NCBI GenBank assembly: GCA_037355855.1
Contig: CM074762.1
Location: 1,922,001-1,986,000 of the forward strand
Direction: 5' to 3'
Origin: Pseudo-nitzschia pungens
Taxonomy: Eukaryota; Bacillariophyta; Bacillariophyceae; Bacillariales; Bacillariaceae
Length of the DNA: 64,000 nt
Positions 1 to 11,029 of this stretch are shown here, piece by piece (within the stretch, counting starts at the first letter, position 1; the number at the start of each line of letters is the position of its first letter). A program made the translations under genes and the position numbers. The notes below the pieces were generated by a model. The model ran no database searches, was not told where the DNA came from, and saw only the letters and a list, made by a program, of their open reading frames with translations.

Positions 1-2693
1 GGCCAGCAGCTGCACGCCCGGTGCAACACACCAACCAAATTCTTCAAACAATTTAACATAGTTCAAAGTTCAGCGTTTTTGCGTTTCGTTTCTGCATTTC
101 GTTTCGGCGTTTCTGCGTTGCGGCGTTTCGGCGTTTGCTTTGCTTGTTTCGGTGTTTGCTTGTTTCGTTGCTTGTTTCCTTCTTGTTTGTTGGAGGATTG
201 CTTGCTGGAGACAAAGGGGAGTGTTTTGTTGAGGGTAATGGGTGTTTTTAGCTGCTGTACTTGTTGTGGTTCTTGTTGTGGTTGTTGTTGTTGTTGTTGT
301 TTCGAAATTTATGTGTTTGTTCTTTTTGTTGTTGTGTGTTCGTCGTCTTTGCGTTTCGGCCTTTCGAATCGAAATTTATGTGTTTCTTTTTAAACAGTGT
401 TTGTTTCTTACTACATATGGAGTTGTTTGTTTCTTAATTTGTTTCTGTGTCAGCAAATTTGTTTCTTTGAAAGTATTCTTCTCATAAGCACCTCGAGGGC
501 GTGCGATCGCGCGAATTATGGTTGAATTTGATTGGTTAATAATTAATCTCAAGCACTTACGATATTGTGTCAGAGAAAGGGATCGTAAGGATTAAAAGTG
601 CACGCAAATCGTTAAGAGAGGTGTCAGATACTGTTTAGATATACCAATAATAATCTCTTATTATTTTTAACGTGCATCAGGTAAGTTATGCAATACAATG
701 GTGACGATACGTGTACGAAGAGAGAATCATTTTAAATATCGAAACAATAGCAAACTAGGTGTCGTGGTATTGAATACGGCAGGAACATTAATTATCGTTG
801 TCCCATGAGACCCAGAATAGATATTACGAAGAACAGGTAAGTTACTGATACTCGTACGAGAACGTAAGGTACAGCGCAATTCCAATCGCCAGCATCCCTT
901 GCCTCAAATACAGATACCGATTCGTTGCAAGGACCACGGGTAACCTTACCTGGTAGTACTAGTATTCAATAATTACCCGTGGAAGGAACATCAACTTCAG
1001 TGCCATGTCTTATGAGGAAGAGACCCAGAATAGATAACCTTACTGTGCAATTTCCGCTACCAGCATCCCCTGCCTCAAAAGTAAGGCTACCGATTCGCCA
1101 CATCATCTTGTAGCTAATTATGACTCGGATAATCCTACCGTACATCATTCATGTTGTGGACAGTTTGGTTCTGGGTGTCTCGCTGGATAGAAGAATAAGA
1201 AGCATGACAGCAGTGTTATAGAAACTTCCATTCAGAAATCGTTACGAGAAGAATCAAAGGGTATCCTGAGATGTAGAAGGAGCTTGAACTGTGGTGTCAG
1301 AACATAGACTCAACAAAGTTCTTTCCAATAGGCAGAAACAAAAAAATCATGTAGTTGCATTGTATCATGAATATCAGCAACTACTGTAGTACTATGATTG
1401 TACTAGTAAATCACACGATGAAAGCATCAGTTACAGACGAGGAATCTCTACCATCAGCAGCTGACCCAAAATTCTACATTCCACAGTACGAAGTTCTGAA
1501 AGAAAAGTGGGTCAGCTCATAGTAGGAGTTCCGTACTAGTGCGTGAGAATGAAATATTCAAGAACGAGATGAAATATATAGAAGTAATAATCAATAACAA
1601 CATTGATCTCATCTGAATTTTGTGCGACAGAAGGTTTTTTATTTCACCTACCTTCCTGACCATCCCAAAAGTGTTTTCTATCGTTCCCAATTCAATTGGA
1701 AGACCGTTGTGGTCGAACAATGACGGATGGCCACACCCGGCTCGCAATGGGGCGACCATGTTCGTGTCGGTTGCGCTATCGTGGATTGATCGAACGAGTC
1801 AGTCAGTCAGTTCCAATCGCGAATGTTGAACTTGGCACCCTCCAAAGACACCCAACCGGAAAGTGCGCGATCCTACCGCAGAGTATCTGTCGGGATGTAC
1901 CGGTACGAGGTAAACCTTACGTCAATGTACGTTGCGTTGTGATTTCGTGTCTCTACCGTTGAAGAATCGTATCCGCAGTAATCTTACTAGTAGTACGTGC
2001 CAGTACGTACATTCGAGTAGAGAAGTGGGTTGGCTTCGAAACAACAGATGTTTTCCAAAAAAGACTCGGTCCGTCTCTTCTCTTGTTTTCTGGATTGGTC
2101 AGCACGGTCAGCACCATTACCGGTAGTTCTACAAGCGGTACTTGTACTTGTACGTACAAAACGTATCGCATTGTACGCCGTCGTGCTCCTACGAAGTATT
2201 TCCGTACATATCGTATGCAACGGGCTCTTCGCGCGTGACGCCCTTCTTCTCTCTTGTTCCTTTTTGCTGTTCTTTCTCGCAGCATTTTTGAAATGCGGCA
2301 ATTCTCCCCGTCTTTTTTTCTACGATGAGAGAGGAAGAATCTTCCGAATGGCAATTTCATCGCCGATCTCATCCATACTTGTCGTACAATGTACGGGGCT
2401 CGAATGATACCCTTTTTGTCCTCTCTCTCGAAAGGAACATCCAATAAGGAGACAGCACAAGCAACTCGCTAGGGTAGCCTAATCAAAAAGAAAAAGAAAG
2501 CAAAAGGAGAGAACAATCATCTCTCATCTGTCTCACCTCTCACCGTTGTAACAACAGCATCTGATAGCACGGCATCGTATCTCTTGCAGCGCAACGAATT
2601 AAGTCACACGAATACTAGCGCAGTGCAGCACAAGCCTTCCAATTGGATCAAAAACACTACCCTCCATACACAACCAATTCAATCATCGTCACA
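1..2693. other. intergenic, low-complexity and repeat-bearing
   Basis: No convincing gene. The first 480 bases are G/T-rich low-complexity sequence with GTTT/GTTTCGGC-like repeats and a TTG run near 273-300; the open frames there encode only Cys/Phe/Val-rich low-complexity peptides. Bases 778-1097 hold a diverged direct repeat (listed separately). From about 1870 to 2220 there are several copies of the short GTACGTAC, ACCGGTA and AAACCTTAC words that recur in spacers across the window. A 163-residue minus-strand frame at 1953-2444 has no domain and a biased basic composition. Confidence 0.6.
778..1097 (+). repeat. diverged direct repeat, two copies about 200 bp apart
   Basis: Copy 1 (about 778-924) and copy 2 (about 981-1097) share the same ordered blocks: AGGAACAT near the start, then GAGACCCAGAATAGATA, then CCAGCATCCC(T/C)TGCCTCAAA, and finally TACCGATTCG. 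Copy 1 carries about 35 extra bases between the second and third blocks. Both lie in gene-free DNA. This is an old duplication of unknown origin. Confidence 0.65.
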
Positions 2694-3389
2694 ATGTCGG
2701 TCTACCAAAAAATCTTCCAAACAACGACTCGCCGGGCCGCAGCCTCGGCGGCCTTTGGCGGTAAGAACCTGGCGAAGGCCGTTCAGTCGTCTGGACACAA
2801 GAAGGCCATCTGGGCATTTCCGGCCGGCGTTGCCGCAACCTGGTTCATCTTTGATGCCTTTACGGATGAAATCAAGCAGGGCTTCGGCATGTATTACGAT
2901 CCGCTGACGGACGTGAAGCGCGTAGAGATGGAGAAGATGAAGCGCATGGACGAACGGGCGGCGATCAAGGCAGCCAAGGATGCGGCCAAGGGTGGCAGCA
3001 GCGATGATGACGAAGAGGAAGACGAAGAAGACGAGGACGATGTCTCGGCGGCCGTCTCCAAGGCAGTGGCCTCGGCCATGGACGATGACGATGACGACGA
3101 GGTGAGCGATCAAGAGGAAGTTGTAGCGGTTTCACCGGTTGAAGAACAACAAGTCGAAGAAGATGGCGACGAAGAGGAGGAAGAAGAAGAAGAGGCAAAA
3201 CCAGCTCTCAAGAAGAAAAAGCCCACAAAGAAAAAACTCGAAGAAATGACGATCGAGGAACGATGGGATGACTTCCTGGAGAAAGCGATAACGCCCGGAG
3301 AAGACGACGACGACGACGACGATGATGATGATGACGACGAAGACGATGATGACGACGAAGACGATGATGATGTTAGTAGCTTTGTATAA
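2694..3389 (+). CDS. small membrane protein with long acidic C-terminal tail
   Basis: 231 residues. The ATG at 2694 (context ACAATGT) was chosen because the frame upstream has no ATG. The N-terminus is basic and rich in Ser, Thr, Arg and Ala (residues 1-35), compatible with a mitochondrial or other organellar presequence. One hydrophobic segment follows at about 38-55 (AIWAFPAGVAATWFIFDAF). The C-terminal half alternates Asp/Glu runs with a short Lys-rich patch (KKKKPTKKK) and ends in an almost pure Asp tract before VSSFV. The family is not recognised. The acidic tail is encoded by GAC/GAT and GAA/GAG microsatellite-like DNA, so its length is probably variable between strains. It could be a small inner-membrane protein, but that is inference. 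Confidence 0.75.
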   Translation: MSVYQKIFQTTTRRAAASAAFGGKNLAKAVQSSGHKKAIWAFPAGVAATWFIFDAFTDEIKQGFGMYYDPLTDVKRVEMEKMKRMDERAAIKAAKDAAKGGSSDDDEEEDEEDEDDVSAAVSKAVASAMDDDDDDEVSDQEEVVAVSPVEEQQVEEDGDEEEEEEEEAKPALKKKKPTKKKLEEMTIEERWDDFLEKAITPGEDDDDDDDDDDDDEDDDDDEDDDDVSSFV

Positions 3390-4448
3390 TCTTTGTGCAA
3401 ACAAAGAAATTCGTCTTGTTCCATTGCATCTCATGACTCACATCACTGCCGTTTTTTTCTCGTTTTCGTATCTTGTATTCGTTGTGACAACTTAGGACGA
3501 GTAAACGACTGTTTGTAACGAGGTTGGTGGCCATGTGACGGGTAGTAGCGTGCAAAGCACGATTGCAATCTGTCGATGCACTGTTGGGATAACGTCTTGC
3601 ATTCCTCAGGTGGAGCCTGTCACCAAGCATAATCATTTTCAGTTTCATCTTATTCCGTTTGCTTTGACAAACCGGTCTTCGCATTCGACGCATTATACTA
3701 CTACGCTGTACAACTTTTTATTGTTTCGGAGTATGATACCATATTATAACTCTCACCGTGCTGTGTCGTCCTTTCGTTCCATTCTAGAACCAACCGGGAG
3801 GACACTGTGAACGACGATAGATGGCCCTTATTTCATATAGATGAATGAATGATCCATTAAGAATAATCATACAACAGCGACCTTCGGGGTATCGTACCTA
3901 GTTAGATTTTTTTTCCAATCACCTCGTCCAACAGGTATGCAACAAACACTCGATGATTCATCCCTTGCCGCTGTGTGGTGTCGCGCTGTGACCTTGCCTT
4001 CACCTAGAAAGTGTCGTTCTTGACGGAAGAAGCCTCAAGGGGCCTTCACATCGTTCTGGAGTTGTTATTCCGACACAGAGACGCGGACCCCGAAGGCACT
4101 CATCTGGTGATGTTGCGACTTCTGGGCGAAGGATGCAAAGAAGAATGATCGGTTCTAGATTACAGCAAATTCGGACTACAATCTTGGACGGTGCTGTTTC
4201 AGACACAGCTATTATGAACTATAAATTTATTTGAGACTCGTTCTCAAACACATCAGAATACTGATACCTTGCGGGAGCTTTTTGGAAAACGATCGATATC
4301 GCTCGTTTTCCTCATGGTGAAAGTCGCCGTATGCATACGTGGTTCTCATTCGACGGATCCTTGCCTCTCGTCCTTTTCCACAAGCACGCTTCACTCCATG
4401 AAAGGCTTCTTTCTACTGTTATGAGCCACCCGAGGGCGTCCGACATCT
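3390..4448. other. intergenic spacer
   Basis: Spacer between two convergent genes. The open frames in it (for example 3535-3810) are short with no family resemblance. No RNA gene or repeat was seen. Confidence 0.5.
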
Positions 4449-5165
4449 TTATTCACTAACTTTCATTCCATCGTCGTTGACAGGAGCTTCTGGGTTGGCT
4501 TTGTCTTGTCTGTTAGTAGTCTTCGCCGAATCGTTGTCATCGGCGATGGCAACCTTCGAAGGAACAGGCGCCTTTTTCTCGGTCTTGATTTGGACTCCTG
4601 ACTGCTGTTTTTGTTCGAGATTTTTGCGTTCCAAGTTGCGGATTTCGATCTTCAGGGACTCTTCGAACGTTGACCGTTCGTCTTCGGTGAGGGAAAGCTT
4701 GATTTGTTCACGGAGTTGGGAAATCTTTCTCAGGATGCGACTTCGACGAATGCTGATGACAAATGACAAGTCAATGTCTTCGCGGAACGATCTCGGGTCC
4801 TTACCAGCCCGGCCCATGTTGTTGTTGTTGTTGTTGTTGTTGCTGTCCTCGTCACCGTTGGGACAGTTCTGAGTGGCACCATCTTTGGAAGTTCCGATGC
4901 GAGCTTCGTCACCGGCAGCGCTGCCGTCGCCGTTGGAATGCTTGACTACCAAAGTTTCTTCTCGGCTCTCTCTCTCGTTTTTTTTACGGAAAAGGATCGG
5001 AGGTGGAATCGTGGGCGAAAGAATTCGGATCGAGATCCCGTGTTCGTCGTTGTGCCCCACAAATGCACACTCCACACTCTCATCGTTGCCACTTTCGATA
5101 TATTCTTCCGTTATTATCATCCGCGATGGTCCGGTTCGTCTCGTTCTAGGGCTAGATGAGTCCAT
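4449..5165 (-). CDS. coiled-coil protein of unknown function
   Basis: 238 residues starting at the ATG at 5165 (minus strand). The N-terminus is Ser/Arg-rich (MDSSSPRTRRTGPSR), followed by a charged, low-complexity middle with an Asn run at about 110-117 encoded by a (CAA)n tract. Residues about 125-190 are heptad-like (RRSRILRKISQLREQIKLSL onward), ending in a Lys/Glu-rich section, so a coiled coil is likely there. The tail is acidic and polar. No enzyme motif, signal peptide or membrane span. It is divergently placed to the coiled-coil gene at 5905 with about 740 bp between the starts. The family is not recognised. Confidence 0.65.
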   Translation of the reverse strand: MDSSSPRTRRTGPSRMIITEEYIESGNDESVECAFVGHNDEHGISIRILSPTIPPPILFRKKNERESREETLVVKHSNGDGSAAGDEARIGTSKDGATQNCPNGDEDSNNNNNNNNMGRAGKDPRSFREDIDLSFVISIRRSRILRKISQLREQIKLSLTEDERSTFEESLKIEIRNLERKNLEQKQQSGVQIKTEKKAPVPSKVAIADDNDSAKTTNRQDKANPEAPVNDDGMKVSE

Positions 5166-5904
5166 CGTATCGATGATGAATCAATTTTGTTAGAAATTGA
5201 TGGGTTCTGAGTTTGTGATGCTAGCTAGTCCTGTTTTCTTCGTTCTGTTGGAAGTTTTTGCGATTTGAATACGTAGGGAATTGAAAGCAGCTATTTTCAA
5301 TTCTGAATAGAATATTAGTCGTTTTTTTCTAACCCGTATTGTCGCACGATGGACCATTATTGATAAATTCAGATTCCATTTGTCACGTCGTCTTGATACA
5401 ACAGTGCTCTCAACTGCCCCAAAGCCAACCCATTGCCAATTCGTTTTTGGTGGCGAATTTTTATGGAACCAAAAATGTGAGAGTCCTCGACCGCTTTTCA
5501 GCACGCCCGGCGAAAATCTTCGCGCGCTCTTCAATTTCGAGTAGCTCCACGCGTTGATGTTTGGATACGAGAACTTCTCATCAAGCACGAATTCATTGTT
5601 GGATCGAGCCGACGACCGAAGCAAAATCCATCGGTCGGTATTACTTCCGAAGTCTTACCGCTTGCAACCGTACTTTTACCCGTCTGTAGTGCCGGAGTGT
5701 ACACCAAGGTGCAAAGCAGAGGGTAAGACAAGTGTAGTGCGAGCTTAGCTCTGTTTGCAGTTCGATCACCGAGGAAATCGTATCGAACAACGGCGGTATC
5801 TAGTCAATCCTCTCTGTGGTCGGCTGGAAAAACAAACCGTCAGAGACAACCTCGTGGCACATCAGTACTGCCGATTCCAGTCGAAGTACGATCGACACGA
5901 AAAG
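5166..5904. other. divergent intergenic region
   Basis: Spacer between the divergent genes at 4449-5165 (minus) and 5905-6948 (plus), so it should hold both promoters. Short open frames on both strands here show no family resemblance. No defined promoter element could be identified by eye. Confidence 0.45.
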
Positions 5905-6948
5905 ATGAGATTCTTCAATGCCGTTGGGTCAGTGAATCTGGGCATTGCCATTGCCATGTTGGTCGCGATGCCAATGGCAAAGGCCACAACAGTTACAATT
6001 CCGGCACTCGATCATCCGTGGGGGACGACGAGAGTAGCATCAGCATCGACAGGACTGACGACGACGAAACAGGCGCTTTTGGATCTGCGAGGAGGAGGAC
6101 TGTTTGGTGGGAGGAAAAAGTCCGCGTCCAAAATCTATCGTGAGTCGCTGGAGGAACAAGTTGTCCTTTTGAACGAGCAGTTGCGTCAAGCCAGAACGGA
6201 GGTAACCACCCTTCGTGAGAATGCCAAGAAACGACAAGAAACCATCGCCTCTGCGAGAAGTGCTATGCGTGCAGCGACAGGAAAGGACAGAGCGAAGGTT
6301 TCGAGGGAAGAAGAGCGAGCACGTAAGGAAAAGCAAAAGGCAGAGGACCTCCGTGAAAAGGAACGCAAAAGGGATCAAGAGCAAACCGTGAAGCGATTGG
6401 AAAAAGAAATACAAGAGCTCGAGAAAATGAAGGCTGATCTCGAAAAGTTGCTGAACACATCGGCTAAAAAAATCGAAGAGTTGGAAGAACAGCTGCGGTC
6501 TCAGGAGTCTCTTACGGCCGAACTCGAAGGATCCTACCAGAAGAAAATTACCGAATTGGAACAAAAGTTAAGCGACCTTCAAAAATCCCAGCTAGAAAAA
6601 CTGAAAGAACTCCACCAGCAAAAAATTGATGCCGCTGTGAAGGAAGCTCTAAAGGCACAAGAAGCTGAGTTTCTGGCCAAGATGGAAGAGACCACCCAAC
6701 GTCTCACTAAAGAACACGCCAAGGACATGGAGTTAGAAAAGCTCAGATCCTCGAAGGCAGTCGAAACGGAGAGAAAGAAGATGAGAAAATTAGTTCGCGC
6801 ACTAGCCCTAAGGGAAAAGAAACTGAAACTGCAGAGTGATCCTGTAGAGATAAGCTCCGAGCCAACAACAACAAGAACAACGATTCGAACCAGTTCGTCG
6901 TCCATGACTAGTCCCATCAAGCCACCAACGGGTCGTGGTACAATATAA
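5905..6948 (+). CDS. secretory-pathway coiled-coil protein
   Basis: 347 residues. The ATG at 5905 was chosen because it starts a clear signal peptide (MRFFNAVGSV, then a hydrophobic core to about residue 24, with probable cleavage after AKA); the longer frame upstream has only a TTG start. The mature part begins with a polar stretch and the motif LRGGG near residue 60, a sequence often seen a little after the signal peptide in diatom secretory or plastid-associated proteins. Residues about 75-310 form one long Glu/Lys/Gln-rich coiled coil with repeated heptads. The tail is Ser/Thr-rich. No Phe follows the predicted signal cleavage, so the plastid motif is not obvious. The function is unknown. 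It could be a structural or tethering protein of the ER, the periplastid space or the cell wall. Confidence 0.75.
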   Translation: MRFFNAVGSVNLGIAIAMLVAMPMAKATTVTIPALDHPWGTTRVASASTGLTTTKQALLDLRGGGLFGGRKKSASKIYRESLEEQVVLLNEQLRQARTEVTTLRENAKKRQETIASARSAMRAATGKDRAKVSREEERARKEKQKAEDLREKERKRDQEQTVKRLEKEIQELEKMKADLEKLLNTSAKKIEELEEQLRSQESLTAELEGSYQKKITELEQKLSDLQKSQLEKLKELHQQKIDAAVKEALKAQEAEFLAKMEETTQRLTKEHAKDMELEKLRSSKAVETERKKMRKLVRALALREKKLKLQSDPVEISSEPTTTRTTIRTSSSSMTSPIKPPTGRGTI

Positions 6949-7136
6949 TTGTCATAGTAAATAAATAATATTATTAGTAATGATAATGAATAGCCATTAT
7001 TTGACATCTGAATTGACGAAAGAAATAGTAGTACGAAGTATCTTTGTTGCCACCAATGAGTTTGATCGTTAAGATGAGTTGAATATTGCCGAAAACAATC
7101 AAATAGTGCAAATGTGGGTTGCATGCCAAGGCAAGA

Positions 7137-7207
7137 GCACCAGTGGTTTAGTGGTAAAATCCAACGTTGCCATCGTTGGGCCCCGAGTTCGATTCTCGGC
7201 TGGTGCA
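7137..7207 (+). tRNA. tRNA-Gly (anticodon GCC)
   Basis: A 71-nt cloverleaf. The acceptor stem pairs GCACCAG (7137-7143) with CTGGTGC (7200-7206), followed by discriminator A at 7207. The anticodon stem is CAACG/CGTTG with loop TTGCCAT, giving anticodon GCC. The T arm is CCGAG-TTCGATT-CTCGG. The D arm has the usual GGTTTAGTGGT box A, and GTTCGATTC serves as box B. There is no encoded CCA and no intron, as expected for a nuclear eukaryotic gene. A TTTT at about 7221 could terminate RNA polymerase III. Confidence 0.95.
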
Positions 7208-8221
7208 AGCGGCTCTCTTGTTTTGGTTCAGCTGCTATCCAAATGAGTCGAAATCAAACGTTCTTACTATGGCAAGGGTAGGAGTCAGTCCGACAAAACA
7301 ACCCCTTGCCCATTGCCACAGAGCTGTGAAGCACTTAACAGATACTGAGGAGTTTCCTTTTGTTCCGGATCGTATTTTAACATAACAAAAAATCATACCG
7401 TACCGTAATCTTACGTAAACCTTATCCATCAGATTGCTGAACTGAAATGAAATACTGTACTTCGAAATCCATAATGAAATACGAAGTAAGGTTTACGTGT
7501 ACGTACCGGTAGTAATGCAGAACAAGCACGAACCGAAAACAAATAGGGATCTACGAGAAAACGATTACCTACCGGTATGTTTCATTTGCGTTGTACTTGT
7601 ACTACCGGTACGTAGGGTATGAAAAAAGAACGAAGGAGAGCTTTTTTTGGTTTTTTTTTTTTTAAAAAAAAGAAATTACTACGTACTTCGTACGAACCTC
7701 GTAAAACAATACTGTAAAAAGTACGAAGTAATTAGTAATTAGTGAGTGAGTCGTCATTGAGGTTGGCTGGCGCCATTAATAGTACGATTACGTACGTACA
7801 GTGGGATTAGTTCAGTTTTTGTCAAAGCATTTTTTTGGCGCCCCTAGATCCGATGATTACGTATCGGTACAACTTTCATAGTGCTCGTAGTGCGATTGCG
7901 TGCAGACGGTAGGAGAAGCATTTTTTGCGCGCCAATCGAGACTTTCGAGTTTCGTGAAAAAATCCTACGAGTGCTGTCCAAAAGGTTACGGAACGACTAC
8001 TACCGTAAGCACTAAGCACAATTTTGCTAACTTCACATCATGCGATGCTACACCATGTCACATAATTCTTGAACCAAAGACGCTAGAGTTACCTTAGATC
8101 ATTCGAACAAAATTGCACAAGACTGGACAGAGCTGAGGCCTTCAAGACGAAGAACTGACGTACCAAGATCCGAACATCACTCACTACACATCAAGCCGTG
8201 AAATCTAAATTAATTGTAACG
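7208..8221. other. intergenic spacer with short dispersed motifs
   Basis: AT-rich spacer with repeated GTACGTAC, TACCGGTA, GTAAACCTTA and TACTTCGTAC words (about 7400-7800) and a poly-T/poly-A stretch near 7650-7672. No gene is supported. Confidence 0.5.
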
Positions 8222-11029
8222 ATGGCTGATACAACCATGACGGCAACCTCGGAACAAGACAGGACGGATAGTTGCACCAACGACGCCACCGGAATGCTCC
8301 CAATCGCAGAGTTGGGGCAGCTCCACTGGGTAAAGAGACCGTTCTCAACTTTGTCAGTTCTAGTTTCCTCCGAAAGCGCCAACAACGGCAACGGCAACGA
8401 CGAAGCTCCTGGGCTATGGTGGCCGAGTCTGCTCTTTAATGACTACGACGGTTTTCAAGATTTTTTCGTGGATGAGCTAAAACCCGAGAACGATGCCGCC
8501 GAAACAAAGGGTTTGATCCTGACACGTATGCTTCAGAACATGCTTCAACAGAAGTCCATAATGATCGCCAGACTATTGGGACGTTCGATCAGTGAATACG
8601 TCGAAATTGTGCAAGTCTCGACTGACACCGAGCGCGCATTGCATACTCCTCTAGAAGCTCATGAAGCCGCAGAATTTGTATCGTTCACTCGCATGCCACA
8701 GGAAGTACACTTGCCGCAGATGAAACCGGAAGCATTTATTTTCAAGATTAGCGACAGCAGCATCGCCGAGAACGAAACCACCATGATCGACGATGATCTT
8801 TACATGAGCTACATGCTTGCACTTGATTTGGCTGCTACCAAACGAATGAGTGGCCCGCAGGCACCAAATCAGAGTCTTCGGTCCGATTTCCGAAAGCTTG
8901 GTCGTTCTGAACTTAAAAGACTGCCGCACACAGTGAAAAAACTCTCAGACCAAGTAGCAGTTCCTTTCTCTGAACCTGATCCTTCTGCTTCGGGCAAAGC
9001 TTGTGATGTCACTACCGATGGTTGTGGCTCTAGAGGGAAAACTAGTGATGAATGCGTTGAGGAGAACAAAGAAGATAGCGACGGCAGTGGTATTGAGGAT
9101 GAGGACAGATGCGAACATGAGCGTAAAGCAGGGGATCAACCCATGAGGAAGACAAAAACTTCTGAAAATTTAGAGGAAGCCGATTCGGCATCTACACAGT
9201 CTTCTACTCGAAACGAAACTTGTCAAACCCATCAAGGTGTAGGAATCAAGAAAGCAACTGCAGCTCATGCAGAGAAAAGCATGGACGGCGACCTGGATGA
9301 TACTGGCAAATCGCAAACCGCCTCAGAAGCCTCTGCATTGTACGCAAGCAATAACAGTGTTGTTTTTGATCTTGCCGATGCTCCAAACGAAAATGTATTC
9401 GTTAATAAAAATAGCCAAAAATTCAGAGGCGGCAAAGATACCAAGAATGGTGAGAAAAAAGTCCTTGGAAAGTCGGAAGTACCGGAGGCTAAATCACATT
9501 TCTCAGTGAACAATGTACATCCTCCAAATGATGATGCCCAGCACGCCGGAAAAAACTCTGTTGCAGCCAATGATACGAAACAGGATTCTGGAAACGCAGA
9601 GGAAAGCGGCCCGGAAATCTCAGCTTTACCGCAGGTTGGAATCGATGTTGGAGCTAATGCTACGAATCTTCCAATTTTCAATGGTAACGAAATCCAAGAC
9701 AACTCTGTTGCAGCCAATGATACGAAGCAGGATTCAGAAAACGCAGAGGAAAACGGTCTGGAAACCTCAGCTTTACAGCAGGATGAAACCGACGTGTCAG
9801 TCCATAATATGAATCTGCTTAATGCTAATGGTAACGAAACCCAAGAAGCTGCAACCAACGATTCGAATGAGTATCTCGAAAATGTTGAGAAATACACTTC
9901 GGAAACCATGGTATTGGCGGATGCTGGTACAGAAAGCCGAGAAAATATTCCGAATCGTCCAAGGGACGATAAAAGTCGTGTTAAAGCAGAATCCGAAAAG
10001 TGTCATGATGTGAATCTAGACACTGTGCATGGTAACGGCGGTGATAACTTGAATGATGCGCCATCTTCGTTGTCGTCGTCGTCTTCAACAGTTGTGTCTC
10101 AAATGTCTGACAGGCAAAACCATACTGATGTTGCCGTACACACTCCTTCTCCTGCCGTCGTGACAGCTACTCCCTCTCCGACTACTACTTCTACACTGAC
10201 TCCTACTCCACCGTCTTACAATCGTGATCACGGGACAGAAGGCGTGGATGCTGCAACTGCTGAAACAACCTCCCCGGCCACTGTTTCTAAATCTCTTGCG
10301 TTCTCTTCACCTTTTCCAAAGAAACCTCGAAAGAGAGGACCTGGACGCCCACGACAAAATGCACGAATTAAATGCAATGACTCCTTTGACCAGGTGTGCT
10401 GCAAATTAGAGGATGTAGGGTGGACAATTGATGTTACGACCGAAAACTACTTTCGTCCAAATATCACTCATCACGATATCAAGATGAACCCGCAATGGAG
10501 GGGGCAAAATTTTTTCCTGAGTAAGGCGGCTTTTCTAGTATTTCTGAAGGACACCTACAACTGGTCAGAAAAGAAAACTCGCACTCCACAGAAAAAGGTT
10601 GGGCGCAAAGGCGACAATTTGGTAACCACCCCTTCGGATGTCTCGAAAAAGATAGACCGTGGAGGCAGCATTGTTACGCCCACTCCTTCCAATCGACCGA
10701 AGAGAAGTCGTCGAACGACATCCTTTTGTGGAGATGATAGTCACGCACCAGTGGTAAGGAGAAAGCAGTTTCATTTCAAATCGACCGAAGAAGAATATTT
10801 TTACGACTTTAGAAGCTTGATAAGGAAATTGCAAAGGAAGTGTGGGTGGAAATATGTCGCAGGGAGGACGCATCCGTGGCATTATGTGCTTCCAGGCTGC
10901 AAAACTGAAAACCGAGGAGGGCAGCATTTGATAGATTTTTTCTTTGAGGAGTCCGAAGTGATCCAGTATTGCCTAGAAAATGAATTTTATGAAAAGCGCA
11001 AAGAACTCGGACTAGAAGATGACAGTTAG
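8222..11029 (+). CDS. AT-hook protein with W-rich modules (paralogue of the 54.3-60.9 kb gene)
   Basis: 935 residues from the ATG at 8222 (context ACGATGG). Residues about 35-160 hold a conserved block with LWWPSLLF, LLGRSISEYV and FTRMP, matching IWWPALRF, YLGRPLDEYV and FTRG at the start of the gene at 54353. A long Ser/Asp/Asn-rich linker follows, containing about three 49-residue tandem repeats. Near residue 705 there is an AT-hook (KRGPGRPRQN), indicating binding to AT-rich DNA and a nuclear location. Two C-terminal modules (about 720-785 and 850-930) have the pattern L..LE/Q..GW.......Y..P followed by an F-rich segment; the second reads KCGWKYV ... WHYVLPG. I do not recognise a named family. 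The AT-hook is seen directly; a chromatin or transcription role is inference. Confidence 0.85.
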   Translation: MADTTMTATSEQDRTDSCTNDATGMLPIAELGQLHWVKRPFSTLSVLVSSESANNGNGNDEAPGLWWPSLLFNDYDGFQDFFVDELKPENDAAETKGLILTRMLQNMLQQKSIMIARLLGRSISEYVEIVQVSTDTERALHTPLEAHEAAEFVSFTRMPQEVHLPQMKPEAFIFKISDSSIAENETTMIDDDLYMSYMLALDLAATKRMSGPQAPNQSLRSDFRKLGRSELKRLPHTVKKLSDQVAVPFSEPDPSASGKACDVTTDGCGSRGKTSDECVEENKEDSDGSGIEDEDRCEHERKAGDQPMRKTKTSENLEEADSASTQSSTRNETCQTHQGVGIKKATAAHAEKSMDGDLDDTGKSQTASEASALYASNNSVVFDLADAPNENVFVNKNSQKFRGGKDTKNGEKKVLGKSEVPEAKSHFSVNNVHPPNDDAQHAGKNSVAANDTKQDSGNAEESGPEISALPQVGIDVGANATNLPIFNGNEIQDNSVAANDTKQDSENAEENGLETSALQQDETDVSVHNMNLLNANGNETQEAATNDSNEYLENVEKYTSETMVLADAGTESRENIPNRPRDDKSRVKAESEKCHDVNLDTVHGNGGDNLNDAPSSLSSSSSTVVSQMSDRQNHTDVAVHTPSPAVVTATPSPTTTSTLTPTPPSYNRDHGTEGVDAATAETTSPATVSKSLAFSSPFPKKPRKRGPGRPRQNARIKCNDSFDQVCCKLEDVGWTIDVTTENYFRPNITHHDIKMNPQWRGQNFFLSKAAFLVFLKDTYNWSEKKTRTPQKKVGRKGDNLVTTPSDVSKKIDRGGSIVTPTPSNRPKRSRRTTSFCGDDSHAPVVRRKQFHFKSTEEEYFYDFRSLIRKLQRKCGWKYVAGRTHPWHYVLPGCKTENRGGQHLIDFFFEESEVIQYCLENEFYEKRKELGLEDDS
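9554..9994 (+). repeat. 147-bp in-frame tandem repeat, about three copies
   Basis: Copies start at about 9554 (AACTCTGTTGCAGCCAATGA), 9701 (the same 20 bases) and, diverged, about 9848 (GCTGCAACCAACGATTCGAA). The period of 147 bp is 49 codons and keeps the reading frame of the AT-hook protein. The first two copies differ at few positions; the third is clearly older. The repeat enlarges the disordered linker of that protein. Confidence 0.8.

Noticed and set aside
79..487. Two overlapping plus-strand frames rich in Cys, Val and Phe
   Set aside because: Read from G/T low-complexity DNA; no domain, no conserved motif, poor start context.
1953..2444. 163-residue minus-strand frame
   Set aside because: Basic, biased composition, overlaps other frames of similar length, no family resemblance.
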